From positions 372,001 through 436,000 of the forward strand of contig NZ_CP091138.1 of the NCBI RefSeq assembly GCF_021582875.1: DNA of 64,000 nt, in the 5' to 3' direction. This document shows, in pieces, positions 29,500-37,718 of this stretch; position 1 is the stretch's first letter, and each line of letters begins with the position of its first letter. The translations under genes were made by a program, and so were the position numbers. Below the pieces are notes generated by a model. The model made no database searches. It saw only the letters and a program-made list of their open reading frames with translations, and was not told where the DNA came from. This stretch comes from Microbacterium sp. KUDC0406 (GTDB lineage: Bacteria > Actinomycetota > Actinomycetes > Actinomycetales > Microbacteriaceae).

Positions 29500-30323
29500 A
29501 AACTCTGTCTCCGACGCGCCAGGCGCTCACTTACACCGCGCTGGTCGTCATCACGATCTTCATGCTCCTGCCGTTCGTGTGGGTGCTCTTCGGCTCGTTC
29601 AAGACGCAGTCCGAGTTCCTGCACAGCCCTGGGGCGTGGTTGCCCGATTCGTTCCAGATCCAGAACTACGTGCAGCTGTTCGCCGAGCGGGGCTTCGGCA
29701 ACTACATGGTCAACAGCGTCATCGTCTCGGGCGTCGCCGTCGTCGGCAACGTCGTGTTCAGCGCGATGGCCGGTTACGCCCTCGCGAAGCTGCGGTTCCG
29801 ACGGAGGGCATTGGTCTTCCCGCTCGTGATCGCCGCCATGATCGTGCCCTATGTCGCGCTCTTCGTGCCGCAGTTCATGGTGGTCGTGCAGATGGGGCTG
29901 GTGAACACACTCACCGCGATCATCCTGCCGGTGCTGGTGCTGCCGCTGAGCGTGTTCATCATGCGCCAGTTCGCCCACTCCGTTCCGTTCGAGCTCATGG
30001 AGGCGGCGAGACTCGACGGCGCGGGGGAGGCGCGGCTGTTCTTCCGCATCTTCCTGCCGCTGACCGGACCGGGGCTCGCGACCGTCGCGATCCTCTCGTT
30101 CCTGACCTCGTGGAACAACTTCCTCTGGCCGCTGGTGGTCGCGCAGTCCCAGGACACCTACACGGCGCCTGTCGGACTGTCTGTGGCATCGCAGGCGTCG
30201 AACACGATCTCGTTCGGCCTGCTGCTGGCCGGCGCGATGGTCGTGCTGCTGCCCATCCTCATCCTGTTCCTGTTCCTGCAGAAGTACTTCATCCAGGGCG
30301 TCGCGACCGCCGGCTTGAAGTGA
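29496..30323 (+). CDS. sugar ABC permease, MalG/UgpE-like
   Basis: A 275-residue six-helix permease. It starts with TTG at 29496 overlapping the stop of the first permease. The EAA loop is ELMEAARLDGAGEARLFFRI. The final part LFLFLQKYFIQGVATAGLK is the signature end of MalG-type subunits. Together with the binding protein and the preceding permease it forms a CUT1 importer; the ATPase must come from elsewhere. Confidence 0.92.
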   Translation: MKTLSPTRQALTYTALVVITIFMLLPFVWVLFGSFKTQSEFLHSPGAWLPDSFQIQNYVQLFAERGFGNYMVNSVIVSGVAVVGNVVFSAMAGYALAKLRFRRRALVFPLVIAAMIVPYVALFVPQFMVVVQMGLVNTLTAIILPVLVLPLSVFIMRQFAHSVPFELMEAARLDGAGEARLFFRIFLPLTGPGLATVAILSFLTSWNNFLWPLVVAQSQDTYTAPVGLSVASQASNTISFGLLLAGAMVVLLPILILFLFLQKYFIQGVATAGLK

Positions 30324-30351
30324 CGAAAACCCGACCCCGAAAGGTGACGAC

Positions 30352-31302
30352 GTGAAACACATCGCAGACCTCAAGTTCGCCCTCAACGCGATCCAGTGGA
30401 TCAACGTGAAGGCCGACCCTGCCGACTTCGACAGCGAGAGCCTCTGGCGCTTCGCGGACCCCGCATTCGTGGCCGAGTACCCCGGAGTGCTCGCCGCGAT
30501 CCGGGACGCCGGGTTCGACGCCACCATGCTGGAGGTGCTCGACACCCAGACGCTGCAGAACTATGCGGCGATGATCGCCGATTCCGGTCTTGCCGTCGCG
30601 CCGGGCTACGTGCAGGTGCCCCTCGCCTCCGATCACGGCGGACGGCTCGAGCGGGGGACCTTCGAGCGCATCCACTGGTTCGATGCCGTGCGACGCAAGG
30701 CGGAGGAGTCCAACTACATGGGGCTGTCCCGGATTTTCCTCGCCGCCGAGGTGGATCAGCAGGGCTCCCGTTGGCACCGCCCCGCCGTCGGCCACGACTT
30801 CTCGCAGGACCGTCTCGACGAGCTGACGGACCTCATCGACGAGGCCGTCGACGTGCTGAACGCCGAGGGCGTGCGTCCGGGGCTGCACAATCACGTCGGG
30901 ACCTGGATCGAGACCGCACAGGAGTACGAGCACGTGCTGAACAGCATCGACGTGTCCCGGCTCGGCGCGGCCTTCGACATCGGCCATCTGGAATGGGCGG
31001 GGATCGACTCCAAGGAGGCGCTCGCGACCTGGGGCGACCGGGTGCAGGATCTGCACCTCAAGGATCTCGACCTGCAGATCGCTCGTCGCACCAGGGAGGA
31101 GGGGCTCGGGTACGAGTACTCCACCGACCTCGGCCTCTATCGGGAGCCGGGACTCGGCGACCTCGATCTGCCGGGCATCCTCTCGACGCTGCACGACGAC
31201 TTCGACGGCTGGATCATCATCGAGGTGGACCGGGCGAGCATGGATCCTGCGGACAGCGCGCACCACACGGCCCGCTGGGTGGCCGAGGCGACGAAGGCCT
31301 GA
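30352..31302 (+). CDS. IolE-like TIM-barrel isomerase/dehydratase, paralogue A
   Basis: A 316-residue xylose-isomerase-like (beta/alpha)8 protein starting with GTG (AAAGG upstream). Metal-site motifs are MLEVLDTQTL near residue 60, [11 protein letters not shown] near 180, AAFDIGHLEW near 205, LHLKDLD near 232 and IIIEVDRASM near 285. The EPGLGDLDLPG stretch resembles inosose dehydratase IolE. It is about 40-45 percent identical by eye to the next gene product, so the two arose by tandem duplication. In this operon it may epimerise, isomerise or beta-eliminate a keto-sugar made by the GMC or Gfo/Idh/MocA enzyme. Confidence 0.85.
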   Translation: MKHIADLKFALNAIQWINVKADPADFDSESLWRFADPAFVAEYPGVLAAIRDAGFDATMLEVLDTQTLQNYAAMIADSGLAVAPGYVQVPLASDHGGRLERGTFERIHWFDAVRRKAEESNYMGLSRIFLAAEVDQQGSRWHRPAVGHDFSQDRLDELTDLIDEAVDVLNAEGVRPGLHNHVGTWIETAQEYEHVLNSIDVSRLGAAFDIGHLEWAGIDSKEALATWGDRVQDLHLKDLDLQIARRTREEGLGYEYSTDLGLYREPGLGDLDLPGILSTLHDDFDGWIIIEVDRASMDPADSAHHTARWVAEATKA

Positions 31303-31311
31303 GGACGCATC

Positions 31312-32271
31312 GTGCTGAGGAGGGACCAGTTCTCGCTGAACACGCTGCAGTGGATCACCGTGGGGCTCGGCGACTCGTCGGGCGAGCCCGGAGACGTCGG
31401 CTGGGAGTACGACCGCCCGAGCTTCCTCGCGAAGCAGCCCGGGGTGCTCGGCCAGGTGCGCGATGCCGGATTCCCCGGCGTCATGCTCGAGGTGCTGCCG
31501 ACGCAGACCCTGCAGACCTATGCCAGGGTGGTCGCCGACTCCGGTCTGCGACTGTCGCCCGGCTACGTGCACATCGGGCTGCCCGAGGAGTTCGGCCGGG
31601 ATCACAGGGGTGATCCCGGCGCGCACTTCCGCTGGTTCGACGGCATCCGCCGTCGTGCGGAGGAGACGCTCTACATGGGACTGGACCGTGTCTTCCTCGC
31701 GCCGGACATGGCCCCCGGCAGACCGCGCATCGACGTGTCGGCCGCTGCGGGTCACGCCTATGACCGGGCGCGCCTCGACCGGGTGGCCAACATCATCGGC
31801 GAGGCCGCGGAGGTGCTGGCCGCCGAAGGCGTCATGCCCGCGCTGCACAATCATGTCGGGACCTGGGTCGAGACCGAGGAGGAATACGAGCACGTCCTGG
31901 ATGCGGTGCCCTCGAGCATCCTCGCCGCGGGCCCCGACATCGGCCACCTCGCCTGGACGGGTGCCGACGTGGTCGCCTGGATGGCGGCGCACGCCGACCG
32001 TGTCTCCGACGTGCACGTGAAGGACATGGACCTGGCGATCGCCGCGCGGTCGCGCGCGACACCCACACCGTACTTCGACGTGATGGCGGAGAGGTTCTTC
32101 ATGGAACCCGGACTCGGCGACATCCCGATCGCTGAGAGCCTCGCCGGATTGCCGGACGGGTTCGCAGGAGACATCATCGTGGAGGTCGACAAGCCCAGCA
32201 TGGAGCCGTTCGAGAGTGCGAAGACGAGCTGGGCCTGGATCGAACGGAACTACCCGAAGGGGAACGCATGA
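31312..32271 (+). CDS. IolE-like TIM-barrel isomerase/dehydratase, paralogue B
   Basis: A 319-residue paralogue of the preceding protein, starting with GTG 9 bp after its stop. The same metal-site motifs occur: [44 protein letters not shown] and [10 protein letters not shown]. The N-terminal barrel strand opens [11 protein letters not shown], the counterpart of FALNAIQWINV in paralogue A. It overlaps the next gene by four bases (ATGA). Paralogues may form a heteromer or act on successive intermediates. Confidence 0.85.
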   Translation: MLRRDQFSLNTLQWITVGLGDSSGEPGDVGWEYDRPSFLAKQPGVLGQVRDAGFPGVMLEVLPTQTLQTYARVVADSGLRLSPGYVHIGLPEEFGRDHRGDPGAHFRWFDGIRRRAEETLYMGLDRVFLAPDMAPGRPRIDVSAAAGHAYDRARLDRVANIIGEAAEVLAAEGVMPALHNHVGTWVETEEEYEHVLDAVPSSILAAGPDIGHLAWTGADVVAWMAAHADRVSDVHVKDMDLAIAARSRATPTPYFDVMAERFFMEPGLGDIPIAESLAGLPDGFAGDIIVEVDKPSMEPFESAKTSWAWIERNYPKGNA

Positions 32272-33275
32272 GCACGCACCCGGTCACCCTGTTCACCGGC
32301 CAGTGGGCCGACCTGCCATTCGAGGAGGTCGCCCGGCTTGCAGCATCCTGGGGCTACGACGGCCTGGAGATCGCGGCGTCCGGCGACCACCTCGACCTGA
32401 AGCGCGCCGACGAGGACGACGCCTACCTCGCGTCGCGGCTGGAGGTCCTGGACCGACACGGGCTGCGGGTGTTCGCCATCTCGAACCACCTGGCCGGCCA
32501 GGCCGTCTGCGATGCGCCGATCGACTTCCGGCATCAGGCGATCCTGCGCGATTACGTGTGGGGCGACGGCGAGGCCGAAGGCGTGCGGCAGCGCGCCGCG
32601 GAGGACATGCAGCGCGCCGCACGGGTGGCCCGCAAACTCGGAGTGGACACCGTCGTAGGCTTCACCGGATCCTCGATCTGGCCCTACGTCGCGATGTTCC
32701 CGCCGGTACCGGCCGCGGTGATCGAGGCCGGCTTCGAGGACTTCGCCGCGCGCTGGCATCCGATCCTCGACGTCTTCGACGGCGAGGGCGTGCGCTTCGC
32801 GTATGAGGTGCATCCCTCTGAGATCGCCTATGACTACTGGAGCTCCGTGCGCGCCCTGGAAGCGATCGACCACCGGAGGGCGTTCGGTTTCAACTGGGAC
32901 CCCTCGCACATGATGTGGCAGAACGTCGACCCGGTCGGGTTCATCTGGGACTTCCAGGACCGCATCTACCACGTGGACTGCAAGGACACCCGGATGCGGC
33001 CGCGGAACGGCCGCGCCGGCGTGCTCGGCTCGCATCTGCCCTGGGGCGACCCGCGGCGGGGCTGGGACTTCGTGTCCACCGGCCACGGCGACGTGCCATG
33101 GGAGGACTCGTTCCGCGCCCTGGACGCGATCGGCTACACCGGCCCGATCTCGATCGAGTGGGAGGATGCCGGCATGGACCGGCTGCACGGCGCCGCGCAG
33201 GCTGTCGAGTACGTCCGTTCGCTGCTCTGGCCTCCGCCCGCCGCGTCGTTCGACGCGGCCTTCAGCAACCAGTGA
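32268..33275 (+). CDS. TIM-barrel sugar isomerase/epimerase of a second type
   Basis: A 335-residue xylose-isomerase-like protein distinct from the two preceding paralogues. It opens [20 protein letters not shown]; the metal ligands are suggested by FAYEVHPSE near residue 182, FNWDPSHM near 210, YHVDCKD near 240 and [10 protein letters not shown] near 290. This form resembles epimerase-like proteins found with 3-keto-glycoside systems (YcjR, LgdB, CarB types); the match is from memory. Translationally coupled to paralogue B. Confidence 0.82.
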   Translation: MSTHPVTLFTGQWADLPFEEVARLAASWGYDGLEIAASGDHLDLKRADEDDAYLASRLEVLDRHGLRVFAISNHLAGQAVCDAPIDFRHQAILRDYVWGDGEAEGVRQRAAEDMQRAARVARKLGVDTVVGFTGSSIWPYVAMFPPVPAAVIEAGFEDFAARWHPILDVFDGEGVRFAYEVHPSEIAYDYWSSVRALEAIDHRRAFGFNWDPSHMMWQNVDPVGFIWDFQDRIYHVDCKDTRMRPRNGRAGVLGSHLPWGDPRRGWDFVSTGHGDVPWEDSFRALDAIGYTGPISIEWEDAGMDRLHGAAQAVEYVRSLLWPPPAASFDAAFSNQ

Positions 33276-33276
33276 C

Positions 33277-34539
33277 GTGTTCGGAGACGCGCTGCGGGCG
33301 CGCTTCTCAGCCGCCGCTCTGACGAGGTCGTTCAGCTCGCTGCGTGTTCAGGCGTACCGGCGCTGGAGTCTGGCGCAGTTCCTCTCGGGATCAGGCGGGG
33401 CGGCTGCGCTGGTCGCCGTCGCCTGGCTGGTCGTCGAACTCGGCGGCGACGGCCTCGCGCTCGGGATCGTCACCGCCTCGATGATGCTTCCCACCCTGGT
33501 CCTCGGTCCGTTCGCCGGAGCGCTCGTCGATCGCTTCCCCCGCAGGTCCGTGCTGATCCTCACCGCGGCGGCGCAGCTGGCCGTGGCCGCGGCGCTGGCC
33601 GTGCTCACCCTCGGTGGCTGGGTACAACTGTGGTCGCTGTTCGCGCTCTCCCTCGCCCAGGGGCTCGCGTTCGCCATAGACAACCCCGCCAGGCAGCTGC
33701 TGGTCATGGACGTCGTCGGCAGGGAACGGATGACCAGCGCGGTGAGCATGAACGAAGTGGTCATCAACGGCTCCCGCGTGTTCGGACCCGCCGTGGCCGG
33801 ATCGCTGCTGGTGTTCGCCGATCCCGGCTGGTGCTTCGTGTTCAATGCCCTCGTGTTCGTGCCGTCGATACTCGTGCTGCGGTCGTTGCGGGTCGGCCCG
33901 ATGTCGAATGCCGCCGCCACGGGCGCGCGCCCGCAGGTCGAGGCATCCGCCGTTCAGACGACCGAGCGCGCACCGGCGCCGTGGCGCTTCGCGGCGGGCA
34001 CGGCGCCGATCCGCTCGACGCTGCTGCTCGCCGTGTGCGCGGCCGCGGCCTTCAACATCCCCGTGGTGATGCCCCTGATGGTCTCCGACGTCTTCGGCGC
34101 CGGCGGGGGGACGTACGGCGCGCTCGCGGTCGCCTTCGGACTCGGGGCGCTTCCGGGAGCGGTGTTCTCGGCGACGGGCCCCGTGATGCCTCGTAGCGAG
34201 GAGGTGCGCGCGCTCGCCGTGGCGCTGGCGCTCGCGGTCGTCCTCTCGGCGGCGGCGCCCACGATCGCCGTACTGTTCGTCGGCACGGCGATCGTGGGGG
34301 CGATGTCGATGTGGTTCATCGCACGGGCGAACGCTTTCGTCATGCTCACCGCGCCCGTCGCGATCCGCGGACGGGTGATGGGCATCTGGGCGATGGCGTT
34401 GCCCGGTTCGACGGTCGTGACCGGACTCGCCGTGGGGGCGCTGACGGATTTCGCGGGTCCGCGTGCGGCCTATGCAGCGATCGGCGTGCTGACCGCCGTG
34501 GTGGCGCTGACGTCGTGGCGGGCGCTGCGCTCCACCTGA
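33277..34539 (+). CDS. MFS transporter (EntS-like)
   Basis: A 420-residue polytopic protein with about twelve helices. The GTG at 33277, two bases after the preceding stop, gives MFGDALRARFSAAALTRSF. The MFS loop motif is GPFAGALVDRFPRRSVL near residue 75, and SLAQGLAFAIDNPARQLLVM follows, which is typical of EntS-type MFS_3 exporters. As last gene of the catabolic operon it may export an aglycone or by-product. A short inverted repeat follows at 34577. Confidence 0.85.
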   Translation: MFGDALRARFSAAALTRSFSSLRVQAYRRWSLAQFLSGSGGAAALVAVAWLVVELGGDGLALGIVTASMMLPTLVLGPFAGALVDRFPRRSVLILTAAAQLAVAAALAVLTLGGWVQLWSLFALSLAQGLAFAIDNPARQLLVMDVVGRERMTSAVSMNEVVINGSRVFGPAVAGSLLVFADPGWCFVFNALVFVPSILVLRSLRVGPMSNAAATGARPQVEASAVQTTERAPAPWRFAAGTAPIRSTLLLAVCAAAAFNIPVVMPLMVSDVFGAGGGTYGALAVAFGLGALPGAVFSATGPVMPRSEEVRALAVALALAVVLSAAAPTIAVLFVGTAIVGAMSMWFIARANAFVMLTAPVAIRGRVMGIWAMALPGSTVVTGLAVGALTDFAGPRAAYAAIGVLTAVVALTSWRALRST

Positions 34540-34576
34540 TCGCGCGGCGGTGAGTGCCTGGGCGACCCCGCGCGAT

Positions 34577-34615
34577 CCGCGTCCCACGGCATCAGGAGGA
34601 CGCCGCGGGACGCGG
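34577..34615. terminator. inverted repeat between convergent genes
   Basis: CCGCGTCCC (34577-34585) and GGGACGCGG (34607-34615) form a 9-bp GC-rich stem with a 21-base loop between the MFS gene and the convergent serine hydrolase gene. No U-tract follows. It is a possible bidirectional terminator. Confidence 0.4.
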
Positions 34616-34624
34616 ACGCACGGC

Positions 34625-36403
34625 TCAGCGACGGACTTCCGTGAACCCGTCCGCGGTGAACGCGCCGCGATCCGCTTCGCCGTTCAGGACCACGCGCCGA
34701 CCGTCGCGCAGCATCACGCCGTCGACGAAGGCGCCACGGCCCTGCGTGTTGGCATCGGTCGTGTACCGCCAGCGCAGCGCGTCGGCGCCATCCGGCAGAC
34801 GCGCCTCTGCCTGACCCCAGTCGCGGTTGCCCTGGTTGTCGAAGGTGCCGTCGGTCTCGACGACCCGTCCGTGACCGCCGTGACCGAACCGCACCGTGTA
34901 CGGCACGAGCGACCAGGTCTCACCGCCGTCCGATGACGCCTCGAGCGCGAAGACGTCCGTCGGCTCCAGATCGGCGAACACGTCGAACGACAGCGACAGG
35001 GCGTGGCGGCTCGAGGGCACCGCCACCGAGAGCGTGTGCTCCGCGGCGTCCTGCGTTCCGCCGAACCACTCCGTCCTGCCCTTCTGCGGCGAGACGGACA
35101 TCGCCTCGGCAAGGCCCTGCGCGATCGCCCTGCGCGACGGGTTGTTCGAGCCCCAGTCACGGCTCGGGTGCACCCGGTTGGTCAGCAGCACAGCGAAGGA
35201 GCGCGAGGCGAAGTCGATCACGAGTGAGGTGCCGGTGTAACCGGTGTGCCCCGCCGTCGAACCCGCCGCGAGCCCTCCCATGTACCAGAGCTGGTTCAGC
35301 TCGAAGCCCAGGCCGTGCGAGTCGCCGGGGAACTCGGTGTTCTCATCGGTGATCATCGCCCTGACGGACCTCTCGGACAGGATCCGCTTGCCACCGTACG
35401 CTCCGCCGTTCAGCATCGTCTGCGCGAGGATCGCCATGTCGCGGGCGGTGGAGAACACACCGGCGTGACCGGCCACCCCGCCCAGGCTCCAGGCGTTCTC
35501 GTCGTGCACCGAGCCCCAGACCATCCCGCGAGCGGGGGAGACCTGGTACTCGGTGGCGGCGATGCGCGGCTTCTTGCTCGCATCAGGGTTGTAACCGGTG
35601 TCGACCATCTTCAGCGGACCGGTGATGCCCTTCGCGACCAGCACGTCGAGCGACTTCCCGGTGAGCCTCTCCGCCAGCACACCCAGTGAGATCAGGTTCA
35701 GATCGGAGTACTCGTACACCGTTCCCGGCGGATTCTTCACCGGGACGTCCATCACCGCCTTGATGCGCGACGCCTTGTCGGGGTAGTCGCTCCACAGCGG
35801 CAGCCACGACACCAGACCCGAGGTGTGCGTGAGCATCTGCCTGATCGTGATGGTCTCCTTGCCACCGTTCGCGAACTCCGGAAGATAGCTGCCGTAGGTC
35901 GCGTCGAGGTCGACGAGGCCCTTCTCGACCAGCTGCATGATCACGATCGACGTGAACAGCTTGCTCACCGACGCCATGTCGTAGATGGTGTCCTGCTTCG
36001 CAGCGATGCGCTGGCTTTCGGGCAGCTTGGTCGTGGCATCCGCATAGAGCAGCGCGTAGCCGGTGGCGTGCTCGCTGACGACGCGCCCCTGATGGCCCAT
36101 CACGCCGACGGCCGAGGCGTACATCGGCTTGACCGCGGGATCAGCGGGCGCGGCGAAGCCGTCGATCGCCCGCCACGCCGCGTCGATCGGCGCCGGGTCG
36201 AGACCCAGGGCCTTCGGCGTGCTGTTCCGCAGAGTCGTGCTGCTCTTCATGAATCCCTCGTACGGCGCATCGAACTGCCCGGTGCGCCCGTGGTCGTCGT
36301 GACCGCCGTGTGCATAGGCGGGAGTCAGTGCTCCGGCTGCGAGCAGTCCGGCGGTCACGAGACCGGCGAGCGCGATCCCGAGCCTCCTCGTTCGGCGCAT
36401 CAT
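34625..36403 (-). CDS. secreted beta-lactamase-fold serine hydrolase (YbbE-like)
   Basis: A 592-residue exported protein. The signal peptide ends near residue 31 (LTPAYA), and the mature start is His-rich (HGGHDDHG). The serine beta-lactamase/DD-peptidase domain has S145-V-S-K148 as SxxK and GHTGYTG near residue 390 for the third box. The last ~150 residues form a beta-rich accessory domain. The gene overlaps the DUF1343 gene (ATGA) and follows a NagZ gene; the order nagZ-namZ-ybbE is known in Bacillus, where the three act on muropeptide recycling. Here it may trim peptides from the wall sugar. Confidence 0.82.
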   Translation of the reverse strand: MMRRTRRLGIALAGLVTAGLLAAGALTPAYAHGGHDDHGRTGQFDAPYEGFMKSSTTLRNSTPKALGLDPAPIDAAWRAIDGFAAPADPAVKPMYASAVGVMGHQGRVVSEHATGYALLYADATTKLPESQRIAAKQDTIYDMASVSKLFTSIVIMQLVEKGLVDLDATYGSYLPEFANGGKETITIRQMLTHTSGLVSWLPLWSDYPDKASRIKAVMDVPVKNPPGTVYEYSDLNLISLGVLAERLTGKSLDVLVAKGITGPLKMVDTGYNPDASKKPRIAATEYQVSPARGMVWGSVHDENAWSLGGVAGHAGVFSTARDMAILAQTMLNGGAYGGKRILSERSVRAMITDENTEFPGDSHGLGFELNQLWYMGGLAAGSTAGHTGYTGTSLVIDFASRSFAVLLTNRVHPSRDWGSNNPSRRAIAQGLAEAMSVSPQKGRTEWFGGTQDAAEHTLSVAVPSSRHALSLSFDVFADLEPTDVFALEASSDGGETWSLVPYTVRFGHGGHGRVVETDGTFDNQGNRDWGQAEARLPDGADALRWRYTTDANTQGRGAFVDGVMLRDGRRVVLNGEADRGAFTADGFTEVRR

Positions 36404-37693
36404 CGCGGACCCCCGTACAGCAGGAAGCGGCGCGTGTCGTTGCGGAACTTCCGCAGCTCCGGCTGCCAGGCCGCGACGATCTTCTCGGCGGATGCGCCGG
36501 CCTCGAGCTGCTCCTGGAACCGGCCCGAGCCGGTGAGCAGACCGATCCAGCGGCCGCCGTCACCGCGCCAGTCGAACTCGGGGTAGAGCCGGCGCGCCTC
36601 GACGAGCATGTGCGTCGCGACGGTGATCGCATCGACCTTCTCGGCATCCAGGATGTGCACCTGCACCCCGCCGCACACCTCATTCGCGTTCTTCGAGAAC
36701 GTCGGCACGAAGTACGCCTCGCGGAACTCCACTCCGGCGAGCTTCCTCGCGTTCAGCGCCTCCGCCCAGCGGTGGTCGATGTACGGCGCGCCGATCAGCT
36801 CGAAGGGGCGGGTGGTGCCGTCGGCCCTCCGACCAGTTCGTCGCCTCGACCATTCCGGTCCCCGGGTACAGCGTCGCCGTCTGCGGGGTGGGCATGTTCG
36901 GCGACGGCGGGATCCAGCGGTCGGCCTGATCGGGGCCGACCATCTCGCGCCGCCAGCCGCTGGCCTTCACCACCTGCAGATCCTTCAGCTTCTGCACGCC
37001 GGCCCGCTCCATGAACGTGGCATTGAAGTACTGCGCGAGCTCGCCGACCGTCATGCCGTGCTGCTGAGCGATCTCCAGCAGTCCGACTCCCGAGGTGTAC
37101 CCCTGCTGCAGCACCGGCCCTCGGGCGCGCCCGCCGAGAGGATTGGGCCGGTCCAGGACGACGAAGCGCACTCCGCCCACCTGGGATGCGGCCTGCATCG
37201 CCGTCCACATCGTCCAGATGTAGGTGTAGAAGCGCGCGCCCACATCCCGGATGTCGAAGACGACGGTGTCGATGCCGGCGGTGGTGAAGAACCCCGCCAG
37301 CTTCGCGGCCGTCGCACCGTACGCGTCGTACACGGTGACGCCGGTGCGCGGATCGACCGAGGTCTCCTCGGCCTCACCGGCCTGTGCGGTGCCGCGGAAC
37401 CCGTGCTCGGGGCCGAACACGGCCTTCAGGTCCACGTCGTGGGCGACCATGTCGTCGACGATGCTGGTGAAATCCTCCAGTACTCCGGTGGGGTTGGTGA
37501 TCACACCGACCTTGCGGCCGGAGAAGATGCGCCACCGGTCGGCCGCCGCGATGTCGGCGCCGGTGCGCAGCCGGCTCCCGCCCCTGTGGGTCACTGCGGT
37601 GCTGCCCGCTGCGGATCCGGCGGCCGCGACGCCCGCCGCGGTCGCCGCGGCCACGCCGGCGGCGCCGAACAGTCCTCGCCTGCTGATGTTCAT
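36400..37693 (-). CDS. namZ: NamZ-like exo-beta-N-acetylmuramidase, DUF1343 (frameshifted)
   Basis: About 431 residues. A twin-arginine type signal (SRRGLFGAAGVAAATAAGV) marks export. The DUF1343 pattern is clear: VFGPEHGFRGTAQAGE, VVFDIRDVGARFYTYIWTM and LDRPNPLGG. After ...ATNWSEGR the frame resumes as GTTRPFELIGAPYIDHRWA; an extra base at about 36821 (CCGACGG for CCGCGG) explains it. NamZ removes terminal N-acetylmuramic acid from peptidoglycan fragments in concert with NagZ. The stop overlaps the YbbE-like start. Confidence 0.87.
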
Positions 37694-37718
37694 GTCTGTT
37701 CTCCTCATCGTTCCGTGG

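Noticed and set aside
30289-32016. A 575-residue minus-strand frame opposite the TIM-barrel genes with an internal repeat.
   Set aside because: The apparent repeat only reflects the tandem paralogues on the plus strand.
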